This document shows positions 52,372 through 64,000 of a stretch of DNA of 64,000 nt, piece by piece. A model generated the notes under the pieces. The model was not told the origin of the DNA and ran no database searches. It worked only from the letters and a program-made list of their open reading frames with translations. The stretch's first letter is position 1, and every line of letters begins with the position of its first letter. Source of the DNA: Jiella endophytica (lineage in GTDB: Bacteria; Pseudomonadota; Alphaproteobacteria; Rhizobiales; Rhizobiaceae); contig NZ_SOZD01000003.1 in NCBI RefSeq assembly GCF_004519335.1, positions 1 through 64,000 of the forward strand. Reading direction: 5' to 3'. A program made the position numbers and the translations under genes.

Positions 52372-53850
52372 TCAGTTCGGCAGATCGGCGAGCCCGAAGC
52401 GCGCCGGTGGCTTGGCCCGCGGCTCGATGCGCCGCGGCTTGACGAGCGGCCCGAGGCTGACGAGCGCCCCGAAGACCAGAAGAATTTCGACGAGATAGAC
52501 GACGGAATAGCCGCTGGCGGGCCCGGCAAAGGCGGCGCCGAGCCAGCCGGCATCGGCGAGCCCGACCACCGCGTCGCGCGTGAAGCCGCCGACCGCGACC
52601 GCAAGGCCGAGCGCCACCGCCTGCACCGCGCTCCAGGCGCCGAGGGCAAGGCCGCCCCGCCCGGTGCTGACCATCGCCATGGCGGCGATCAGCATCGACA
52701 CGGCGAACAGGCCGCTGCCGAGGCCGATCAGGGCCGTGCCGACGGAAAACACCACCACCGAGCCGAAGGGCGCCGCCATGATCACCGCGGCAAATCCCGG
52801 CAGGCCAAGCATCAGGCCGACGCCGGCAACGACGTAAGGGTTGCCGCCGCGGCTCATCAGTCGCGCCGAGACGAAATAGCCGGCGAGGCTTCCCGTCGCG
52901 AACAGCGCCGTCAGCAGCGTCGTCGCGCCGACCCCCATGCCGAGCACCGTGCCGCCATAGGGTTCCAAAAGCACGTCCTGCATGCCGAAGGCACCGGTGC
53001 CGATGGCGAGCGCCACCAGCAACCGGTCGAGCCCCTTCTGCGCCCTGAGGGCCCGCAAGGCGGCGCGGAACGGCTCCTTCGGCGCAGCGTCGGGCGCCAT
53101 GTCGCGGCGCCGCGGCTCCTGCTTCCAGATGGCGATGACGGTGAGCGCGATCGTCAAAAGGGCCGAGCCCTTCAGGACCTCGATCAGCCGCAGCGGCGAG
53201 AAGTCGGCGAGCATCCGGCCGATGACGATCGCCCCGGCGACCATGCCGACCAGCAGCATGGTGTAGAGCATGGCGACGACGCGGGGCCGCTTGTCCGCCG
53301 GCGCGAGATCGGTGGCGAGCGCCAGCCCTGCCGTCTGCACCGTGTGGAGGCCGAAGCCGGTCATCAGGAAGGCGAGCGTCATCCCCGCCTCGCCGTAGAT
53401 GAGGGTGCCGGGCCGCGCCTCGGCGATGATCAGCAGCGAGATCGGCATCACCGCGAGGCCGCCGAACTGGATCAGCGCGCCGAACCAGATATAGGGCACC
53501 CGCCGCCAGCCGAGATAGGAGCGATGGGTATCGGACTTGTGGCCGATCAGCGCCCGTGCGGGCGCCGCCACCAGCGGCAGCGCCAGGGCGACGGCGATCA
53601 GCGAGACGGGAATGCCGAGCTCCACCGCCATCACCCGGTTGAGCGTGCCGCCGAGCAGCACCATGGTGATGCCGACCGAGACCTGAAAGAGCGACAGCCT
53701 GAGCAGCCGGCCGAAGGGCAGCTCGGTCGAGGCCGCGTCGGCGAACGGCATGATCATGGTGACGAACTGGCGCATCCGCGCCCGCGCCAGCGCTTCGGCC
53801 GGCGACATCGCCCTCGCTTCGCCCCGGTCGCTCTTTCGGAAAAGCCTCAT
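52372..53850 (-). CDS. lhaA: LH1 assembly protein LhaA (PucC family)
   Basis: A 492-residue major-facilitator-type transporter of the PucC/LhaA family with about 12 TM helices, required for LH1 antenna assembly; likely to bind bacteriochlorophyll. Visible features are the RLLRLSLFQVSVGITMVLLG start, YLGWRRVPYIWFG, LATDLAPADKRPRVVAML and FGMQDVLLEPYGG, all typical of the family. The ATG at 53848-53850 overlaps bchM by ATGA. Placement before puhA favours LhaA over PucC. Confidence 0.93.
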   Translation of the reverse strand: MRLFRKSDRGEARAMSPAEALARARMRQFVTMIMPFADAASTELPFGRLLRLSLFQVSVGITMVLLGGTLNRVMAVELGIPVSLIAVALALPLVAAPARALIGHKSDTHRSYLGWRRVPYIWFGALIQFGGLAVMPISLLIIAEARPGTLIYGEAGMTLAFLMTGFGLHTVQTAGLALATDLAPADKRPRVVAMLYTMLLVGMVAGAIVIGRMLADFSPLRLIEVLKGSALLTIALTVIAIWKQEPRRRDMAPDAAPKEPFRAALRALRAQKGLDRLLVALAIGTGAFGMQDVLLEPYGGTVLGMGVGATTLLTALFATGSLAGYFVSARLMSRGGNPYVVAGVGLMLGLPGFAAVIMAAPFGSVVVFSVGTALIGLGSGLFAVSMLIAAMAMVSTGRGGLALGAWSAVQAVALGLAVAVGGFTRDAVVGLADAGWLGAAFAGPASGYSVVYLVEILLVFGALVSLGPLVKPRRIEPRAKPPARFGLADLPN

Positions 53851-54551
53851 GACCGCACGAGCTCCATGCCGTGGGACTTGTAGAAGCCGCTGGAAACGCG
53901 CTGCTCCGCGCCCGGCCGCCAGCCGGCGAATGCCGGATCTGTCGCCAGCCGGCGGGCGAAGCGGCCGGTCTCGACCGGCACGATCGACGGCGCGCGGTCG
54001 GAGCGCGGGAACAGCCGCCCGGCGCGGTGCATCAGGGCGAGCAGCGGCGTCTTCGGCGCCAGGGTGAAGGCGATCGATCCGCTCGTGCGGGCGGCGAGCC
54101 GGGCAAGCGCCGCGGCGGCATCGTCCGGCTCGTAGTGGATGAGGGAATCCATCAGGACGACGTGGTCGAAATGCCCGAGGCCATCCGACAGCATGTCGCC
54201 GGAAACGAAGCGGATCGCCGCGCCGACGCCAGCGGCCGATGCAAGCTCGCGGGCATGGGAAACCAGCGTCGGCGACAGATCCACCGCCACCACCTCGGCG
54301 CCCCGTTTAGCCAGAAGGATCGACAGGGCGCCCGTGCCGCAGCCGGCATCGAGCACCCGCGCGCCGGCAAGGTCTGACGGCAGCGTTCCGGCGAGAAAGC
54401 CCCGCATCGCATCCCGCCCGGCCCTGACGCTCGCCCGTATGCGGCCGAGCGGCGCGTCGGAAGTGAGCTTCTTCCAGGCGTCGGAGGCAGTGCGATCGAA
54501 ATAGGTCTCGATCTCGCCGCGCCTTGTCTCGTAGGTGGCCACGTCGCTCAT
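53847..54551 (-). CDS. bchM: Mg-protoporphyrin IX O-methyltransferase
   Basis: SAM-dependent enzyme that methylates the propionate of Mg-protoporphyrin IX after chelation. The 234-residue protein has the SAM motif VLDAGCGTGALS (66-77), VVAVDLSPTLV and FDHVVLMDSLIHYEP. ATG at 54549-54551, 8 bp after bchL. Its substrate comes from BchH (with BchD and BchI, not in the window) and its product goes to AcsF. Confidence 0.94.
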   Translation of the reverse strand: MSDVATYETRRGEIETYFDRTASDAWKKLTSDAPLGRIRASVRAGRDAMRGFLAGTLPSDLAGARVLDAGCGTGALSILLAKRGAEVVAVDLSPTLVSHARELASAAGVGAAIRFVSGDMLSDGLGHFDHVVLMDSLIHYEPDDAAAALARLAARTSGSIAFTLAPKTPLLALMHRAGRLFPRSDRAPSIVPVETGRFARRLATDPAFAGWRPGAEQRVSSGFYKSHGMELVRS

Positions 54552-54559
54552 CGCCCGCC

Positions 54560-59182
<4,623 letters not shown>

Positions 59183-59211
<29 letters not shown>

Positions 59212-61051
59212 AGAGCGTCTCCACGGTGATCTGTGACAGACCCCGTTCGAGGGCGAATTGCTCGGTGTTCCGGCGGGCTTTGCCCCGCACGAAAAAGGGT
59301 ATCTTTTTCAGTTCGAGTTCGGCTTCGTTCAGCCAGCCGGGGGCGATCGATGCAGCAGTGGCAGCCGGGAACGAAGGCTCTTGCTCGTCTTCGGGCTCGG
59401 CCGCGATGCGGGCGCCGCCGCCGAGATGCGAAGGCCGTGCCGCGTCGTTGAATTCGAAGTCGTCGCGGAACATGCCGAGAAGGTGTTCCTCGAGCCCCAT
59501 CACCAGCGGGTGCACCCAGCTGTCCCAGAGGACATTGGCGCCCTCGAAGCCCATCTGCGGCGAGTAGCGGGCGGGATAGTCCTGCACATGCACCGGCGCG
59601 GAGATCACCGCGCAGGCGATGCCGAGCCGCTTGGCGACGTGCCGCTCCATCTGGGTGCCGAGGACGAGCTCCGGCTGCGCCGCGGCGATCGCCGCTTCGA
59701 CGTCGAGATAGTCGTCGGAAATCAGCGGCTCGACGCCGTATCTTTCGGCGGCGGCGCGGATGTCACGGGCAAATTCGCGGGAGTAGGTGCCGAGACCACA
59801 GAGGGTGAAGCCGAACTCTTCCGTCGCGACGCGGGCGGCGGCGAGCGCGTGCGTCGCATCACCGAAGACGAAGACGCGCTTGCCGGTCAGATAGTTGGAA
59901 TCGACCGAACGGGAGAACCACGGCAGGTTCGACTTCGCTTTCCCGCTGCCGAGCCTCGCCTCGCCTGCCGCCTCGGGCAGTTTGGCCAGTTGGCGGACCT
60001 CGGCGATGAAATCCTGCGTCGCACCGACGCCGATCGGCACCACGGTGGTGAAGTCCTGCCCGAAGGTCCGCTTCAGCCACTTCGCCGCGACGCCGGCGAT
60101 CTCCGGATAGAGGACGACGTTGAAGTCCGCCTCGCCCAGCCGCGCGATGTCGTCCGGCGAGGCGTCGAGGGGAGCGACGACTGCGACGTCGATGCCGATC
60201 CCGCCGAGCAGCCTGCGGATCTCCGCGACGTCGTCGCGGTGCCTGAACCCGAGGGCCGTCGGGCCGAGGATGTTGCAGCGGGGGCGCGCGGCGTTGCGCG
60301 GCGCATGCCGTGCGTCTGCCGCGCTGGTTGAATCCGCAACCTCGTTTGCGCCGGGGGAATGGATGACTCCGGCCTCACCCCCCTCTGCCCTGCCGGGCAT
60401 CTCCCCCTCAAGGGGGGAGATCGATCCTGCGGAAACGCCTCCGGCGTCTTTCTGGTCGGCGCCTTGCTGCGGCGCAGAATGGAGCGCGGCACCCACGCCT
60501 TCGATCTCCCCCCTTGAGGGGGAGATGCCGGCAGGCAGAGGGGGGTCTCCAGACGCAACATCGGACGAAACCGTCGTCGACACGGCGCCACCATCGTTTC
60601 GCGACGACCCTCCCGCCGCCAGCGTCCGCACCACCTGGTAGAACGTCTCGGCGGCGCCCCAGTTTTCCTTGCGCTGGTAGGAGGGGAGTTCCAGCGGGAT
60701 CACCGGCACCGGCAGGCCGGCGGCTCTCGCAAGACCGGCCGGGTCGTCCTGGATCAGCTCTGCCGTGCAGGACGCGCCGACGAGCATCGCCCGCGGCTGG
60801 AAGCGCTCGAAGGCGTCCCTGAGCGTCGCCTGGAACAGCGCCGCCGTGTCGGTGCCGAGGTCTCGCGCCTCGAAGGTCGTGTAGGTGACCGGCGGGCGCC
60901 TGTCGCGCCGCTCGATCATGGTGAAGAGCAGGTCGGCATAGGTGTCGCCCTGCGGCGCATGGAGAACGTAGTGCACCCCTTCCATCGCGGTGGCGACGCG
61001 CATCGCGCCCACATGCGGGGGTCCTTCATAGGTCCAGACGGTGAGCTGCAT
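59183..61051 (-). CDS. bchB: Dark-operative protochlorophyllide reductase subunit BchB, with repeat-derived insertion
   Basis: NifK-like subunit of light-independent protochlorophyllide reductase. The 622-residue protein keeps the cluster ligands D36 ([10 protein letters not shown]) and C95 (VGASCTAE) at the positions known from Rhodobacter capsulatus, and the C-terminal region [20 protein letters not shown]. It is about 100 residues longer than usual. The extra sequence lies at about 148-256, between [12 protein letters not shown] and [13 protein letters not shown], normally a short linker. Part of it ([16 protein letters not shown] and [16 protein letters not shown]) is translated palindromic repeat. 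The frame stays open, so the gene is probably functional. Confidence 0.96.
60377..60549. repeat. Paired palindromic repeat, family A, inside bchB
   Basis: Left half at 60377-60424 (CCCCCCTCTG, CTGCCGGGCATCTCCCCC, CAAGGGGGGAGATC) and inverted right half at 60501-60549 enclose about 76 bp. The right half is identical over about 35 bp to the half-copy at 110-147. The same layout is found intergenically at 7763-7970. Read on the minus strand it adds open coding sequence to bchB. Confidence 0.85.
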
Positions 61052-61062
61052 CGCCGCCTCCC

Positions 61063-62885
<1,823 letters not shown>

Positions 62886-62914
62886 GGGGTGGAGTCTGCG
62901 GCGGGCGGGTCCAA

Positions 62915-62957
62915 TGTGTCAAGTTAAATTGACGCTCTGGAATTTTTACACTTTTAT
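62915..62957. promoter_or_regulatory. PpsR/CrtJ-like site in bchF/aerR divergent region
   Basis: TGTCAAGTTAAATTGACG (62917-62934) matches the PpsR/CrtJ consensus TGT-N12-ACA with one mismatch. Two possible -35 boxes overlap it: TTGACG on plus, with TTTTAT 17 bp further on, and TTGACA on minus facing bchF. An overlapping repressor site for both directions is the expected arrangement for a PpsR-controlled cluster. Confidence 0.55.
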
Positions 62958-63094
62958 CGTCACCCGCCGCATTGATTTGTCCGCCGGATTGGAGGAAGCT
63001 CCATGAATAACGATCGCCGAACATGGGCGAGTGCCGGGATGCCAGGGGTTTGGCGTCGCGGCAGATCGCGGCGACCTTCTGGGAGGGGCAATTT

Positions 63095-63958
63095 ATGCCG
63101 GGCATCCCCCACGTTTCTGAATTGTATGCCGATGAGTTTCGCGGACCTGCTCACGGCCCCACCCTGTCCAGCCGCGTTGACAGGTCCAGTCGCCGTGACT
63201 GGAAGGGCCGGCTCTCAGATGCGATCGTCAACAAGGTGATCCCGTCCCTTTATGCCGCCCATGGGGAGACGAAACCCGGCGGACGCACAGCCCAGGAATG
63301 TGCCGAGCTGCGCCGCAGGGTCGAGGCGGAACGCTTTCTCGGTCTCGTCCTCTCCAACAGTCCCGAAGCCCAGTGGCAGCATCTTCTCGGGCTGCGCGCC
63401 TCGGGCATGGGCCTCGAGACGCTGCTGATGGAGATCATGGCCCCCGCCGTGCGCGAGCTCGGCGAGATGTGGCTGAACGACCGGATGAGCTTCGTCGAGG
63501 TCACGACGAAATCGGCTCGCCTGCAGCACATGATCCGCTCCCTCGGCCGGTCCGATTCCGACTTCCTGCCGGACGGCTGCGGCAGCGTTCTGCTGGCGGC
63601 GGCGCCCGGCGAGCAGCACACATTCGGCCTGTTCGTCCTCGCCGAGATGTTCCTCGCCGCCGGCTGGAGCGTTTCGCTGGAAGCCAATTCCACCATGGAA
63701 ATGCTCTGCGAGCTGGTCGCGAGCCGCCGCTTCGATGCGGTCGGCCTCAGCGTCGGCAGCGAGCGCTTCCTTGCCCCCGTCGGCAGCCAGGTCGCGGCCC
63801 TCAGGCAGGCCTCCGAAGCCCATGCGAGCCGCATCTTTCTCGGCGGGTGGGCTTTCACGACGGCCGGACAGTCGTTAGATGACTATGGAGCCGACCTGGT
63901 TGCGGTGGATGGGCGCAGCGCCGTCGAGAAGGCAGAGACCCTGCTGATCGGGCGCTAG
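63095..63958 (+). CDS. aerR: Cobalamin-binding antirepressor AerR/PpaA
   Basis: B12-binding regulator that modulates the PpsR/CrtJ repressor in response to light and oxygen. The 287-residue protein has a long N-terminal extension (about 1-85), a helical segment (ETLLMEIMAPAVRELGEMW), and a B12-binding domain with GEQHTFGLFVLAEMFLAAGW, whose H175 is the expected cobalt ligand in the HxxG variant. FDAVGLSVGSERFLAPV and IFLGGWAF follow. ATG at 63095 has GGGAGGGGCAA. It is divergent from bchF; ppsR is probably just beyond the window. AerR and PpaA are names for the same family. Confidence 0.9.
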   Translation: MPGIPHVSELYADEFRGPAHGPTLSSRVDRSSRRDWKGRLSDAIVNKVIPSLYAAHGETKPGGRTAQECAELRRRVEAERFLGLVLSNSPEAQWQHLLGLRASGMGLETLLMEIMAPAVRELGEMWLNDRMSFVEVTTKSARLQHMIRSLGRSDSDFLPDGCGSVLLAAAPGEQHTFGLFVLAEMFLAAGWSVSLEANSTMEMLCELVASRRFDAVGLSVGSERFLAPVGSQVAALRQASEAHASRIFLGGWAFTTAGQSLDDYGADLVAVDGRSAVEKAETLLIGR

Positions 63959-64000
63959 GCATTCACGCATTCAGGGACGAGGCCGCACCGGGGGGACAGG

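Noticed and set aside
60300-60620. Frameshift or pseudogene in bchB
   Set aside because: The frame is open through the repeat and all cluster ligands and flanking conserved segments are in the same frame.

Overview
The window is high-GC, gene-dense alphaproteobacterial DNA. Dispersed palindromic repeats, gene content and protein character point to the Hyphomicrobiales (Rhizobiales). The organism looks like an aerobic bacteriochlorophyll-a phototroph. It carries a Calvin-cycle operon with red-like form I RuBisCO, a beta-ring carotenoid glucoside pathway (crtE, Z, B, I, Y, X and type 2 IPP isomerase), a cytochrome bd-type quinol oxidase, and one arm of a photosynthesis gene cluster that includes the O2-dependent cyclase acsF. 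The family-level assignment is inference; the metabolic reading rests on recognisable genes.

Layout. (1) 188-7667: cbbF-cbbP-cbbT-cbbL-cbbS on the minus strand, with the LysR regulator cbbR divergent. (2) 8031-15933: isoprenoid and carotenoid genes: fni; crtE-crtZ on plus; crtX-crtY-crtI-crtB on minus, crtB meeting crtZ tail to tail with a 27-bp overlap. (3) 16228-22612: an ABM-domain protein, a HerA-like ATPase, a group 4 glycosyltransferase, then cydA-cydB and a 46-residue DUF2474-type subunit. (4) 22613-23300: a low-GC islet with a two-TM protein bracketed by two copies of an AACAGAAT/ATTCTGTT palindrome. (5) 23337-46552: mostly housekeeping genes (tag, two L,D-transpeptidases, rplY, pth, ychF, an OsmC-like protein, an acid phosphatase, two MaoC-like proteins, a RecD/Dda-like helicase, a hybrid histidine kinase, ilvB-ilvN with an attenuator leader peptide, a diguanylate cyclase, miaA, serB, a ClpP-like periplasmic protein, a GNAT). 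(6) 46675-62885: one tightly packed minus-strand superoperon bchF-bchN-bchB-bchH-bchL-bchM-lhaA-puhA-puhB-puhC-bciE-acsF-puhE::cobW. The cobalamin-binding antirepressor aerR/ppaA is divergent from it at 63095.

How the genes work together. BchH (chelatase large subunit), BchM, AcsF with its partner BciE, BchLNB (dark-operative reductase) and BchF cover consecutive steps of bacteriochlorophyll a synthesis. LhaA, PuhA, PuhB, PuhC and PuhE assemble the reaction centre and LH1. The cbb operon supplies CO2 fixation, and the crt genes predict zeaxanthin and its glucoside instead of the acyclic carotenoids usual in purple bacteria.

Most notable observations. The last gene of the superoperon encodes PuhE fused in frame to a complete COG0523/CobW-type metallochaperone GTPase with a roughly 95-residue His-rich segment (38 His), directly downstream of the diiron cyclase gene acsF. 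BchB carries about 100 extra residues, encoded in part by an inverted pair of a dispersed palindromic repeat that is also found in intergenic DNA. The low-GC two-TM gene flanked by matching palindromes is the best candidate for a recently acquired, undescribed accessory element. No rRNA, tRNA, CRISPR array, transposase or integrase gene was seen.
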